Positions 8,380 to 17,199 of a stretch of 35,492 nucleotides of DNA are shown one piece after another. Position numbers and translations under genes: made by a program. The stretch comes from Sinorhizobium sp. 8-89. Lineage in GTDB: Bacteria; Pseudomonadota; Alphaproteobacteria; Rhizobiales; Rhizobiaceae. The notes under the pieces were generated by a model. The model ran no database searches. It was not told the origin of the DNA and saw nothing but the letters and a program-made list of their open reading frames with translations. How positions within the stretch are numbered: position 1 is the stretch's first letter; the number at the start of each line of letters is the position of its first letter. The stretch is from the NCBI RefSeq assembly GCF_030124325.1, contig NZ_JASKLR010000028.1:28627-64118 (forward strand). Reading direction: 5' to 3'.

Positions 8380-9705
8380 TTAAGCCCGATCACGAATGTT
8401 GTAATAGCTCATCACCCCAATTCCCCAAGCAAACAAGAGCCCAAGAGTGACGAGAAACGCGTTCAGAAGGCGGTTTGGATATTGCGCCAATTCCGAGAGG
8501 GTGGGCTCGATGAAGAGAGCGAGGTAGCGCTGCCGGTTGTTCGCGTCGATGCGCGCCTTTTCAAGGGAGGCCAACGCTGCCGTGTAGGCGCGCTCGGCGA
8601 ATTCGCGCTCGGTCTCCAATTCCTCGAACTGAGCGATGCGGCCTGCGACGTCCGGTGAATTGGGTTCGCCCGCGGTCGGGCTTCTTTCGCCTGTGCCGAG
8701 TCGCTGGCGCTCGACGGCGAGCTGCTGCTCCAGGCTTTCGATCCGCGTTTTCAGCACACGGATGCGCGGCGTGTCCTCGCTCATCTGGCTCTTCGCAGTG
8801 GCGAGATCGGCGTTCAGCTGCGTCAGCTGCTGTTCCAAGGAACCGATAAGCTGAACAGCGAGCTTCGCGCCCTCCTCCGGGCTGATTTCCTGCGATTTGT
8901 CGCGATAGTCGCGCAACCCGGCCCGCGCCTTTGACAGCCGTGCTTCGCCCGCCAGGACCTCGTCCTGCGCCGCCCGCAACACGTCGTTGCGTGCCGAAAG
9001 CGACAGGCTGTTCACGAGGCTGTCGGCCTGGCCGACGATGAACTGGGCGATCTCCTGCGCCTGCTTTGGATCGAAAGCCTTTACGGTCACCTGCATAATG
9101 CCGGAGGCGTGGTCGAAACTGACGTCAACCATATCGTGCCAATAGTCGAGTTTGTCCTCGATCGGTAGCGCGGAGCCGATGCCATAGAAATAGTCGAGGC
9201 CTCGGGTGGCGTAGACATCCTCCAGCTTGAACTTTCGGTCGGCGGCCGCAACCATACGCTCGCTCAGGATATAATCCATGAGGATATAGCTGTCGGAGAC
9301 AGTGCTGGCGCCGGAGGCTTGTGTGAACATGCCGAGGATATCGGAGGAAACGCCGCCCTCGATACTGCGCACGGCGAAGGACGCAGAGCTGTGATATTGG
9401 TCGGTTGCAATAAAAGCCATGTAGAGCGAAGCGAGCGTAGCCGGGACGGCAACAAGTCCCAGGAAGGATGCGCCGATAATGGCGTGGCGCCAGCGCAGCT
9501 TCTTCAGCCAGCGAGCCGTCCAATGCGCCTTCTTGGCGGGCTCGATCTTATTGCGCCGCCCTGGCAGGGGAATGACTGGCGCGCTCTCCTTGCCGAGCAG
9601 TCCTTCCAGGACCGCAATGCCCTTGCTTTTGGCGGATGCTTCGGCCTTGTCGGCGGCCTGCGCGGAATCAGGCTTGTTCACTGCCGCGTCTTTGCTGGCC
9701 GCCAT
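8380..9705 (-). CDS. rkpR: Capsule export inner-membrane protein, RkpR (KpsE/BexC/CtrB family)
   Basis: Polysaccharide co-polymerase/export protein that couples the inner-membrane ABC exporter to the outer-membrane channel. 441 residues. A cytoplasmic, charged N-terminal tail (~1-74) is followed by one membrane helix (about 75-98) and then a periplasmic domain with the Wzz-like ATDQYHSSASFAVRS start. A long coiled-coil region covers roughly residues 250-380, rich in A/E/L/Q heptads. A second helix sits at the C-terminus (FLVTLGLLFAWGIGV). The start ATG follows the rkpS stop with no gap (TAAATG), so rkpT-rkpS-rkpR is one operon. The family is well supported; the Sinorhizobium symbol follows the KpsE homologue of the rkp-3 region. 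Confidence 0.9.
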   Translation of the reverse strand: MAASKDAAVNKPDSAQAADKAEASAKSKGIAVLEGLLGKESAPVIPLPGRRNKIEPAKKAHWTARWLKKLRWRHAIIGASFLGLVAVPATLASLYMAFIATDQYHSSASFAVRSIEGGVSSDILGMFTQASGASTVSDSYILMDYILSERMVAAADRKFKLEDVYATRGLDYFYGIGSALPIEDKLDYWHDMVDVSFDHASGIMQVTVKAFDPKQAQEIAQFIVGQADSLVNSLSLSARNDVLRAAQDEVLAGEARLSKARAGLRDYRDKSQEISPEEGAKLAVQLIGSLEQQLTQLNADLATAKSQMSEDTPRIRVLKTRIESLEQQLAVERQRLGTGERSPTAGEPNSPDVAGRIAQFEELETEREFAERAYTAALASLEKARIDANNRQRYLALFIEPTLSELAQYPNRLLNAFLVTLGLLFAWGIGVMSYYNIRDRA

Positions 9706-10365
9706 TTAACTTTCCTTCATGTTTTTATCGTGCGCGCGGATCGCGTCCTCGATATCTTCATAATAAGTCAGCTTGCCTTTTTCCAGCACCACACCGCAAT
9801 CGCAATAGGTGCGGATCGTTCCCGTGCTGTGTGAAACCATTATCAGATCGGAGTCCTGGAGCTTGGTCTCAAAGACAGCCTGGCATTTTTTCTTAAAATT
9901 TGTGTCACCGACGGCAGTAATCTCGTCGACGAGATAATAATCGAAGTTGACGCCCATGCTCAAGCCGAAGGCGAGCCGCGCCTTCATGCCGGAGGAATAG
10001 GTGCCGACAGGCGCCTTGAAGAACGGACCGAGTTCGGCGAAGTCCTCCACGTAATCGATGAGTTGCTCCGTATCGACGCCATAAATGCGTGCGACGAAGC
10101 GCACATTCTGTTCGCCGGTCATCGAGCCCTGGAAGCTTCCCTGAAAGCCGAGCGGCCAGGAGATCTTGCCGCGCCGGATGATTCGCCCCTTGTCGAGCTT
10201 GATCGCGCCAGCGATCAGCCTCAAAAGCGTCGATTTGCCGGCGCCGTTGCGGCCAAGCAGACCAACGCTCTTCCCCCGGTTCATCGTGAGGGAAACGTCT
10301 TCGATGATCGGCTTCTTAATGCCCTTGGTGCGGGCATATTTTGTGGCCTGCTCGAACCGGATCAT
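9706..10365 (-). CDS. rkpS: Capsule export ATP-binding protein, RkpS (KpsT family)
   Basis: ATPase of the capsular polysaccharide ABC exporter, 219 residues, normal for KpsT. Walker A is at residues 38-45 (GRNGAGKS). The family signature is TYSSGMKARLAFGLSM and Walker B is YYLVDEITAVGD, both diagnostic of the KpsT/BexA/CtrD group rather than of general importers. The switch histidine lies in MVSHSTGTI. The gene overlaps rkpT by four bases (ATGA) and abuts rkpR, giving tight translational coupling of the export complex. Confidence 0.94.
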   Translation of the reverse strand: MIRFEQATKYARTKGIKKPIIEDVSLTMNRGKSVGLLGRNGAGKSTLLRLIAGAIKLDKGRIIRRGKISWPLGFQGSFQGSMTGEQNVRFVARIYGVDTEQLIDYVEDFAELGPFFKAPVGTYSSGMKARLAFGLSMGVNFDYYLVDEITAVGDTNFKKKCQAVFETKLQDSDLIMVSHSTGTIRTYCDCGVVLEKGKLTYYEDIEDAIRAHDKNMKES

Positions 10366-11132
10366 TCGTTTCTCAGCGTCTTTGACGAAAAGGTGAACAC
10401 AAGCATTCCGGCAAACAATGTCAGAAATGCGAATCCATAGAGGTATTCCATGTCGAGGCCTATTGCCCTGTACTCCGGATAGAAGCCCTGGCGGAAGCCC
10501 ATGATCATGTGAACCAGAGGGTTGAGCAACACGAGGTCATGATAGGGCGCGGGAATCGAATCAGGCAGGAAGAATACCCCTGATATGAGGAAGAGCGGGC
10601 GGTTGACGATATTGAATACCTGCTCGTAGAGCGGGTATTTCAGAAACAGCACGCTGTTGATCATCGCCACGCCGAGGCCGCAAACGCACGCCATCGCCAC
10701 CGCCTCAAGGATCGCCGGCCAGTGCAGGCTCGTATCCACCCGCATGGTCGCGACGATCGTGCCGAGAACGATGAAAGCCACGAGCGTCGTTGTCCCTACC
10801 TGGAGGACGAAGCGTGCAACGACCGTGTCGATCGGGGCCACGTTGGGATAACTGAGCAGCGCCCTGTTAGCCCGCACGGCGCTGTTCAGGTAGCTGGTCA
10901 TCGCCTGATAGAACTGAAAGGCGATATAGCCCGTTGCGAAAAACAGGGCGAAACTCGTACCGAGTGCAGGAGCGCGGGCGATCGCCCGGAAGATGAAGGT
11001 CATGAGGAGGATGTGAGCAGCGGGGTCGAGCAGCGCCCAGATATAGCCGCCTGGCTTTGAGCCGAAGCGCGTCGACATCTCCCTGACCAGAAGGGCGCCG
11101 ACAACGCGAAAGTGGGTGAAAACATGGCTCAC
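10362..11132 (-). CDS. rkpT: Capsule export permease, RkpT (KpsM family)
   Basis: Membrane subunit of the same exporter, 256 residues. The N-terminal amphipathic segment FRVVGALLVREMSTRFGSKP leads into six predicted hydrophobic segments with the family-specific LFLISGVFFLPDSIP and NPLVHMIMGFRQGFYPEYRA near the C-terminus. It is a clear paralogue of the permease at 6250-7026 on the other strand. It overlaps rkpS by four bases. The ~205 bases upstream, to the end of the glycosyltransferase gene, carry no convincing gene and may hold the operon promoter. Confidence 0.93.
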   Translation of the reverse strand: MSHVFTHFRVVGALLVREMSTRFGSKPGGYIWALLDPAAHILLMTFIFRAIARAPALGTSFALFFATGYIAFQFYQAMTSYLNSAVRANRALLSYPNVAPIDTVVARFVLQVGTTTLVAFIVLGTIVATMRVDTSLHWPAILEAVAMACVCGLGVAMINSVLFLKYPLYEQVFNIVNRPLFLISGVFFLPDSIPAPYHDLVLLNPLVHMIMGFRQGFYPEYRAIGLDMEYLYGFAFLTLFAGMLVFTFSSKTLRNE

Positions 11133-11337
11133 GTCAGTTCCCCGAACGGATAGAAAATGCGCCTGACCAATCTGTGGTCGAGTTGCTGAACAAATGGATT
11201 GGACGCCCCGCCCTGAAACCTACGACATCGCGATTACTGCTGATGCGGAGGATAACGGGAGCAACGATATCGATCAACAGATTGCGCATCTCCGAGAATG
11301 CCTTAGCATAACCCGACGCCAGTCTTCACTTACGCAG

Positions 11338-13800
11338 TCAGTTCTTTGGGATCTTCATCTCGTTACCCCCGATGATAAACCGAAGCGGCGGGAATTGCAT
11401 AGTCAGGAGACGAAGCCTTACGGCCTTGTTCCCCGGCAACCGTTTCGCCGCCTCTGTCAAAGCAGCCAGAGCCGCCTTCCTGTTTCCGCTGCGCCAATGC
11501 GCTTCTGCGGCATATCTGAGTATATTCGGCTTCGACGTTTCTCTCTTGAATGCTTCGGTGAAGTCTTTGGCCGCCGCGGCAAAGTTGCCGGCGGCATAGT
11601 GAGAGATTCCCCATTCGTAATACATCGAATGGGAGTGCCGCGAAGCAGCCTTCGCGCCAAGCTGAGACCAGGCATAACCACGCTGGCTGTACCGCACAAA
11701 ACTGCGCTGGCGACCGAGAGGCAGATCAAGGCCGTTCCATCGGAAATGGCTGACAAGGATATCCTTGTATCCGTGTGCCTTCCGTTCTTTGAATTCGGCG
11801 ATGCTGTCGGTCGCGACAAACTGCGAATAGCGGCGGAAGATAAACCACGCTGCGAGACGTTCAATGAGATCCGAAGGCGCGGGCGTTAGGTTCCCGGCCT
11901 TGAACATATCGATCGCATCCTGAACCGACGAGGCGCGGCAGCCAGCGCCTGCCATGTTGTAGAACGCGTTCCCTAGTGTTGCGGTCGGCGTTTGGTGGAG
12001 GATGGAAAGGAGACCGACGCCGGAGTTGTAGCAGACCGTGAACGAGGCGATGTCGAGCAGGCAATGGATATTGTCCTCTCGCGAGGCCAGGATCAGGTTC
12101 GGCTTCTGCGTCAGGTGGTCGAGCTTCGAGAGCGGATGCGGCTTAACGACAAATACAATGTCCGGGTTTGCGTCGATCGTGTCGGAAAGGCTCGCAGAAA
12201 ACTCCGGATACTGCTGGTCACCCTTGATGAACATGGTAACTGCCATGTCATCGTGGAGCTGTAGCGGAATAAGGCAGACGGGGATCTTTAAGGAAGCCAA
12301 GGCGGAAAGCTTGCGCTTGGTCGTCGCATAGTCGTCCATCTGTTCAAGCGTGTTGTCGCCGGCCTTTAGATCCTCGATATACGCGCGAGCGCCTTCGATC
12401 TCCTCCTCGGAGAACTGCTCCTGCAGGAATCGCTCCTCATAGAAACTTGGGGAATTGTAGGCGACATCCTCGTCATAATAGATCGTGCCGGGGAGGGCGC
12501 CGCGCTCGATCACGATCACGTCGCGGCCAAGCTCTCTAGCCAGCATAACCACCTGCTTAAACTGCGCGTGGCTCTTCATGTACGGGTTGAAGATGGAAAG
12601 GGCCGAATATTCACCCGAGATGAGGCCGGCGGTTATCGCGGCAATCGTCTTTGGCTCTGTATCGAAGACGGGGTGGAGGCGATAACCAGCGGCGCGAAGT
12701 GGCGTGTAATAGCCCCACTGGTCAAGGTGCTTGCAGAGGCAAACGACGGTTTTCTCGCGAGCCAGGAAATCGACCTGGAGCAGGTTATGCTCCGACTCCA
12801 CATAGACTTCGAACGCTTCGTTCATGCGCTCGCGTTTCCAGTCGTTTTGCGAGCCCCAGTCTTCGCTCTTCGATCGCTCATGATAGAGATGAAAGACACG
12901 GAGACCGAGGTTTTCGGCGGGCTTGGACAGCGCCTCAAGGAAACGACGGAAGCCGCTGTAAGGGCGCGAACTGAAGAAGCCTTCACGCAGCGGGCCAAGA
13001 TGATCCTTGGTGAGGTCCAGCGGCGTCGGTAGGTTCTTGATGTAGAGACCAAGGCGGGTCAGGAACTCGAAATCCTCTGATCCGTGGCCGCGGAATCTTT
13101 CATCATAGCCGCCAGTCAGAGAGAACATGCGCCTGTTAATCAGGAAGATGTTCGAATACGGCGCGATGAAAAAGTTCTCTTCCTTGCGAAATTCCGCCAA
13201 GGGAGAGTAGAAGGCCATCGCATCCAGGAGACGGGAGCGGTGCGGCATATCCTCGATATCGAAGAAGGACTGAGTGTCGGCCTCATTGAGATGGTAGACA
13301 GGCAGAACCAAGGGCGTGTCGATGATTGACTTCATCTTCAGCGATGTGGCGATGCTTGCCATTCTCGCGAACATGTCTGCCGGACCAAAGCAGTCCGCGT
13401 CGCAGAAAAACACCAGATCCGTTTCGCATTTCTCAAAGCCGCGGTTGTGAGCGGCGGCTGGCGAATAGGTGTCGGTGTCCGGTTCGTGGAAATAGTCCAG
13501 TCCGTTCAACGCGCAGATCGTGGAAATCTCAGAAGCAAAAGGCTCCGGGGATCCGAAATCAAGGACCAGCACCCTGGGCATTGGGTCGTAATAGGAGCGG
13601 ATCAGGCGAAGGCGCTCCATGACCCAATGATTGCCCTCATGCGCGCGAAGGCAGATGACCATCGTGATATCGCTGGGTGTGACGATATCTGCAGCGCTGA
13701 ATTTCTTTAGCCCGCTCGCGCCGAGAATGGATTTTACCCGTGCCGGCTCTTCCGTGTCGGCCGCAGGCAGTTCTGCGCCGGCTGGCTGCGCATGAAACAT
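11338..13800 (-). CDS. Large glycosyltransferase fused to a capsule-synthesis (KpsS-like) domain and TPR tail
   Basis: 820-residue multidomain protein, probably a capsule chain glycosyltransferase or polymerase. Residues ~45-290 form a GT-A fold of the galactosyltransferase/GT2-GT27 kind, with DFGSPEP, AAAHNRGFEKC, the DxD metal site D134-A-D136 (FFCDADCFGP) and the acceptor motif FRGHGSEDFEFLTRLGLY. Residues ~355-660 resemble the KpsC/KpsS capsule-synthesis domain (IPLQLHDD, VVKPHPLSKLDHL, CYNSGVGLLSILHQTPTATLG). Residues ~730-805 are alpha-helical TPR-like (YAAGNFAAAAKDFTEAFKRE...). The ATG at 13800 is chosen over an upstream in-frame TTG at 13839 because GGGGG lies just upstream of it. It is upstream of rkpT on the same strand. 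Linkage and sugar specificity cannot be read. Confidence 0.86.
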   Translation of the reverse strand: MFHAQPAGAELPAADTEEPARVKSILGASGLKKFSAADIVTPSDITMVICLRAHEGNHWVMERLRLIRSYYDPMPRVLVLDFGSPEPFASEISTICALNGLDYFHEPDTDTYSPAAAHNRGFEKCETDLVFFCDADCFGPADMFARMASIATSLKMKSIIDTPLVLPVYHLNEADTQSFFDIEDMPHRSRLLDAMAFYSPLAEFRKEENFFIAPYSNIFLINRRMFSLTGGYDERFRGHGSEDFEFLTRLGLYIKNLPTPLDLTKDHLGPLREGFFSSRPYSGFRRFLEALSKPAENLGLRVFHLYHERSKSEDWGSQNDWKRERMNEAFEVYVESEHNLLQVDFLAREKTVVCLCKHLDQWGYYTPLRAAGYRLHPVFDTEPKTIAAITAGLISGEYSALSIFNPYMKSHAQFKQVVMLARELGRDVIVIERGALPGTIYYDEDVAYNSPSFYEERFLQEQFSEEEIEGARAYIEDLKAGDNTLEQMDDYATTKRKLSALASLKIPVCLIPLQLHDDMAVTMFIKGDQQYPEFSASLSDTIDANPDIVFVVKPHPLSKLDHLTQKPNLILASREDNIHCLLDIASFTVCYNSGVGLLSILHQTPTATLGNAFYNMAGAGCRASSVQDAIDMFKAGNLTPAPSDLIERLAAWFIFRRYSQFVATDSIAEFKERKAHGYKDILVSHFRWNGLDLPLGRQRSFVRYSQRGYAWSQLGAKAASRHSHSMYYEWGISHYAAGNFAAAAKDFTEAFKRETSKPNILRYAAEAHWRSGNRKAALAALTEAAKRLPGNKAVRLRLLTMQFPPLRFIIGGNEMKIPKN

Positions 13801-13977
13801 GATTGACCCCCATCGGTTGGAGTTGTCGCTATTGGACAACGGGGCCGCAGAGTCAACCTCTCAAATTTTAAGGATCCCGCTGAAGGATGTCGAAAATCGA
13901 CGCGTCGAGGAACAATCATTGTTTTGGCGCGCCGATTCTTATACGCCATTCGCAATTCTTTTGTGGGACGAGGGGAA

Positions 13978-14748
13978 ATGAAAGAGGAATTGGTTTCTGT
14001 GCTCAAGCGGCACAAAATATCGTTCATGGGGCAGCCAAGAGACACCCGATTTGGCTTCGGATATAAACGGGACCCCATAACCCTGGAGCCGTTTATCCAG
14101 TTCCGGGGCGGTGCCTTTGACGTATGGCGCGTGGGAGCGTTCACATATCTCGGCTGTCGGTCGACGGTCTTCCGGCACGTCGAAAGCATTGGTCGGTTTT
14201 GCTCTATCGCACCAAACGTCACAACCGGTGCGGCCGAGCACGCAACCGGCATGCTTGGCACTCATTCGATGTTCAACGGCCAGTGGGACAAGCAATGGCC
14301 AGAGCTTTTCGAAGAATTCGGATGGACTCCGGAACAAATAAGCGAAGGCAGGAAGGCGGCTAACGCTCAACTGGAGCCACGGTCTTCTCGGGTGAAAATC
14401 GGAAACGACGTTTGGATTGGGGATGGGGCCTATATCTCTCGCGGGGTGACGATCGGTGATGGCGCGATTGTGGCCGCGAGGGCGGTGGTGACGAAGGATG
14501 TCCCGCCCTATGCCATCGTAGGCGGCATCCCGGCTCGAATTATTCGACATCGATTCAGCGAGGAAATGATAGGGCGTCTCTTGGAGTCTAGATGGTGGGA
14601 TTGCGGCCCAGCGATACTACAAGGTGTCGACTGGTCTTCGCCGCAACGATGCATCGATATGATCGAGCAGCGCATTGCTGGTGGCTTCCCCAGATATTCA
14701 CCGAAGAGGATAATCGTCAAACCAGACGATTCAATCGAGATGCGATAA
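13978..14748 (+). CDS. CatB-like hexapeptide-repeat acetyltransferase (XAT family)
   Basis: 256-residue left-handed beta-helix acyltransferase. The ATG at 13978 is preferred because GAGGGGAA precedes it at 4-11 bases; an in-frame TTG lies 54 bases upstream. Hexapeptide repeats are clear at [15 protein letters not shown] and again at [20 protein letters not shown] then [20 protein letters not shown]. The latter ends in the [13 protein letters not shown] signature of the xenobiotic/Vat/CatB group. The catalytic His is probably in GAAEHATG or LGTHS, flanking the ~65-residue loop insertion. Its position divergent from the capsule glycosyltransferase suggests O-acetylation (or other acylation) of the capsule sugar; that is inference. 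A strong terminator follows. Confidence 0.9.
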   Translation: MKEELVSVLKRHKISFMGQPRDTRFGFGYKRDPITLEPFIQFRGGAFDVWRVGAFTYLGCRSTVFRHVESIGRFCSIAPNVTTGAAEHATGMLGTHSMFNGQWDKQWPELFEEFGWTPEQISEGRKAANAQLEPRSSRVKIGNDVWIGDGAYISRGVTIGDGAIVAARAVVTKDVPPYAIVGGIPARIIRHRFSEEMIGRLLESRWWDCGPAILQGVDWSSPQRCIDMIEQRIAGGFPRYSPKRIIVKPDDSIEMR

Positions 14749-14760
14749 GAACCTCCTGAA

Positions 14761-14785
14761 GCCCCGCCATCGAGTGGGGTTTTTC
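14761..14785 (+). terminator. Rho-independent terminator after the acyltransferase
   Basis: A 6-bp stem CCCCGC/GTGGGG (14762-14767 with 14774-14779, one G-T pair) with a six-base loop is followed at once by TTTTTCCTTTCC. It lies 13 bases after the acyltransferase stop. Confidence 0.85.
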
Positions 14786-14809
14786 CTTTCCAACAACAAG
14801 GTGAACCAT

Positions 14810-15125
14810 ATGGCTCGGGAGACTCTTCCCGTCGCCCCTCGACTCACGTTCGGGGATGAGGGCGGCTATTCAAATCGCAGCTCGGACCGGCGCGGCCCGG
14901 CCAAATAAGGCGTGACGCATACGCTGGCAGCGCACCGCGACGTGGCCGATCAGGTGAAGGCGATGAGCCGGGAGGAGGCAGAGGACATCTATCGTCGCTC
15001 GCACTGGGGGCAGAGCGGCGGCGACCTGCTGCCGCCGGGACTCGACTATGCCGTGTTCAATAGCGGCGTCATGTCGAGGCTCGCAAAAGCGGTGAAGATC
15101 CTTCAGGCGGTCGTCGGCGTGTGCG
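14810..15125 (+). pseudogene. GH108 glycoside hydrolase (lysozyme-like), broken
   Basis: Start of a GH108 muramidase-type protein, formerly often annotated 'secretion activator'. The ATG at 14810 follows AAGGTGA at a good distance. The N-terminus reads LTFGDEGGYSNRSSDR, with the expected catalytic Glu at residue 17. A TAA at 14906-14908 stands where the family has Tyr (usual ...TKYG; here ...AK-stop-GVTHTLAAHRDV). The same frame continues through REEAEDIYRRSHW and LPPGLDYAVFNSGVMSRLAKAVKILQ, all family-like, and is lost at ~15115-15150 where an IS3-family remnant begins on the other strand. The C-terminal peptidoglycan-binding part is missing. A nonsense codon plus truncation makes this a dead gene. 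Confidence 0.82.
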
Positions 15126-15369
15126 AGGTAAAGCGCCATTTGTCGAGCATCGCATGCGCCAGAAGCCGCTTTAGCTTCGTGTTTTCGTCCTTCAGCGTCT
15201 TCAGTCGCTTGGCCTCGGACACGTCCATGTCGCCGAATTTGGCTTTCCACCGATAGATGCTGCCATCGCTGACGCCGTGCTTGCGGCAAAGTTCCGAGAC
15301 CGGCATGACCGCGTCGCGATCTTTCAGAATGCCGATAATCTGTTCGTCCGTGAAACGCTTTCGCTTCAT
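15103..15369 (-). pseudogene. IS3-family transposase OrfA, 3'-truncated
   Basis: The N-terminal ~75 residues are a typical IS3-family (IS407-like group) OrfA: KRKRFTDEQIIGILKD, then the HTH CRKHGVSDGSIYRWKAKFGDMDVSEAKRL and a leucine-zipper stretch ENTKLKRLLAHAMLD. After this the homology stops abruptly and the frame runs for a dozen residues into unrelated DNA shared with the GH108 remnant. No OrfB (DDE catalytic subunit) is present. The product could at most be a DNA-binding fragment. Confidence 0.85.
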
Positions 15370-15433
15370 CCTCTGGTCCTCTCAATGGGCCAGAGCTTAC
15401 TTCACAATGGATTATTTCAACGGGGCAAGGTCA
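15140..15433 (-). mobile_element. IS3-family insertion sequence remnant (one end retained)
   Basis: Only the left part of the element survives: the leader, orfA and a possible terminus starting TGACCTTGCCCCGTTG on the minus strand (outer end near 15433). The opposite boundary, near 15140, coincides with the break in the GH108 pseudogene. No second inverted repeat or target duplication could be identified by eye. The exact ends are estimates. Confidence 0.65.
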
Positions 15434-15520
15434 GTCGTTACCCAGACCGCAGCGGACCGATCAGCCACGTGTTGTCGGCAATGCTCTTTCAAGTCACGCC
15501 CCAGCGCTCTCTAACGATCG

Positions 15521-16705
15521 TCATCCGCCCGTCACCGCATTCGCCCCAACATCGTTCGTCGGATCATCATTGCGGATAAGGCTTTCAGAGCCACCCACGA
15601 GCTTGTTATCGCGGACGATATTGTGCTGCGCGAAATCAAGATTGCTGGCGCTGCTGCCGAATGGAGAAGCCGGCTCGTCGGAGCAGTAGCTGCGGTTGCC
15701 CTTGCGGGAGTTCAGCCAGACAGCCGGCTGGGTCAGGAAAGCCGATCCATACCGGAATGTATTGCCGGTGATCTGATTGAACTGCGGTTTTTGATGGCGG
15801 ATGACGCCACCTTCGCCGCAGTTGCGATAGACGAATATTCCGCCGTTCTCGGGGTGTTCGAAGGTGTTGTTGACAATCCTGTTGTTGGCCGAGCCGTCGA
15901 TGGCGATCAGTTCCCGGCTTTCTGTCGAGATTCCGAAGACGTTGTTGCTGATCGTGTTGTTGGCGGATTCGGCGTCGAGATAAACCGCGACGGACGTCGA
16001 TTTGCCGTTTACTCGGGAGTCGACGAGGGCGGCCCCAGTCACGCCGGGTCCGATGTAAAGAGGTATGCCGTCGGGCGCATTGAAAGTCACATTTTCTAGC
16101 CGGACGTTGTTCGGGGCCGACGCTTGCGCAAATGCCGTATGATTGGCGCTCAGTGACGATGCTTTCATGATCGCGCCGTTGGCGTTCTCGTCGAGCCCAT
16201 AAATGCGAACGAACCCGTCGATCCTGCAGTTGCGGATCGTGACGTTGGACGGTGCCGACCAGGCGCCGGAGCTGACTTTGCTGGAGCGGACGACCACCGC
16301 TGTTTTCTGCTGCCGGGACGTGCCGGCACTGACGTCGAGCGTGCCTCCGCCGCAATCGAGTACCGCTCCGGAAGCGGCTGCTCCTTCGAAGATGAGTGGA
16401 TGCGTGATGACATCTGTCGATGACAGGCGGACGCTGCAATCGAGCGAAACAACGTTTGTCCCGGGTGCCTTCAACTTGGCCTGCACGTCGGCGTCACAGG
16501 CGGGCTTTGGTGCGACATTGTCGACGGGCTGCGCAGGCGCGGGCGTCGGCTGCTCGGCGTTGGGCTGCTGTTCGATCGGCGGCCTTGGCGGCTTTGTGAA
16601 AGCAGCGTCCGCTACCATCGCCAGGTCGTTTTGGCAACTCGCCAGGACGAGACCTGCCAAGGCCAAGCTCGCCAGGACCGGGCTTGCAGACTTCGGATAC
16701 ATCAT
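15521..16705 (-). CDS. Right-handed beta-helix (PbH1-repeat) lipoprotein
   Basis: 394-residue predicted lipoprotein. The start ATGATG at 16705/16702 is preceded by GGAG and gives a lipoprotein signal ending in LVLASC, so Cys24 would be lipidated; Gln25 argues against an Asp+2 inner-membrane retention signal. A Pro/Gln-rich linker (~40-75) is followed from ~85 by parallel beta-helix rungs such as NVTIRNCRIDGF, NNVRLENVTFNAPDGIPL, NNTISNNVFGI, NRIVNNTFEHPENGGIFVY and NQITGNTFRYG. Four or more cysteines could pair. Proteins of this fold bind or cleave polysaccharides, but no catalytic set is evident, so a surface polysaccharide-binding role is only a guess. It is divergent from the Tat-exported glycine-rich gene across a shared 494-base region. 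Confidence 0.85.
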   Translation of the reverse strand: MMYPKSASPVLASLALAGLVLASCQNDLAMVADAAFTKPPRPPIEQQPNAEQPTPAPAQPVDNVAPKPACDADVQAKLKAPGTNVVSLDCSVRLSSTDVITHPLIFEGAAASGAVLDCGGGTLDVSAGTSRQQKTAVVVRSSKVSSGAWSAPSNVTIRNCRIDGFVRIYGLDENANGAIMKASSLSANHTAFAQASAPNNVRLENVTFNAPDGIPLYIGPGVTGAALVDSRVNGKSTSVAVYLDAESANNTISNNVFGISTESRELIAIDGSANNRIVNNTFEHPENGGIFVYRNCGEGGVIRHQKPQFNQITGNTFRYGSAFLTQPAVWLNSRKGNRSYCSDEPASPFGSSASNLDFAQHNIVRDNKLVGGSESLIRNDDPTNDVGANAVTGG

Positions 16706-17199
16706 CAGCTCCAGTCCTGAAAATAAGCGTGTCACCTCGCCGGTGTGAATCGCTCGACCGTGCGTGCTCTTTTCTGCCATTTCCAGAAAACAGATGGCAA
16801 CAATCCGGCGATGGAAGTCTGTTCGATCTTCGCTTGACGGGCATGCCGGCTCACGCCGGCATCGCCTATGCGGCATATGGTTCGAGGCGCCGGACCCGAT
16901 TCCGCTACTGATGAACTGCAGGAAGTGCCATAATAGCCCTCAGACCTTGGTCCTAAACGGATCGGACGAACGTCCGGCCGCACCGGGGTAAAAGTCCGGG
17001 ATGCCCGGGCTTACAGGAGCTGAGAGTTGACGGCGGGAATGAACCATGTGCAAAGATTCCTGGTCTTGCCGAGCGAGTTTTATGCCGTGCGCTGACATGG
17101 CGCCTCAACGGTGGTTCCGGGATCGGAGATGAGACTGTCATTGCCGCCCGCGCATGGTTGCTTGCCACGGTCCGGCGGGCGCAAATGGACGTTTACTGA
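16706..17199. other. Divergent intergenic region (494 bp) with a hairpin and a candidate operator
   Basis: It separates the beta-helix lipoprotein (minus) from the Tat-exported protein (plus). It contains a perfect 8-bp hairpin ATGCCGGC-TCAC-GCCGGCAT at 16843-16862 and the 15-base motif at 16941-16955 that is shared with the region ahead of the second glycine-rich gene. I see no supported gene in it. Confidence 0.6.
16941..16955 (+). promoter_or_regulatory. Candidate operator, copy A (CAGACCTTGGTCCTA)
   Basis: It matches copy B at 20159-20173 (CAGACCTAAGTCCTA) in 13 of 15 positions. It is 245 bases ahead of the Tat-exported glycine-rich gene and ~236 bases ahead of the divergent lipoprotein gene. 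Because both copies flank the LuxR-type two-component genes, it may be the binding site of that response regulator; this is inference. Confidence 0.45.

Noticed and set aside
11194..11889. + strand open frame over the end of the glycosyltransferase
   Set aside because: No domain and no ribosome site; the minus-strand TPR-like coding is clear.
13801..13839. TTG start 39 bases upstream for the glycosyltransferase
   Set aside because: The ATG at 13800 has GGGGG at a good distance; the upstream residues are low complexity.
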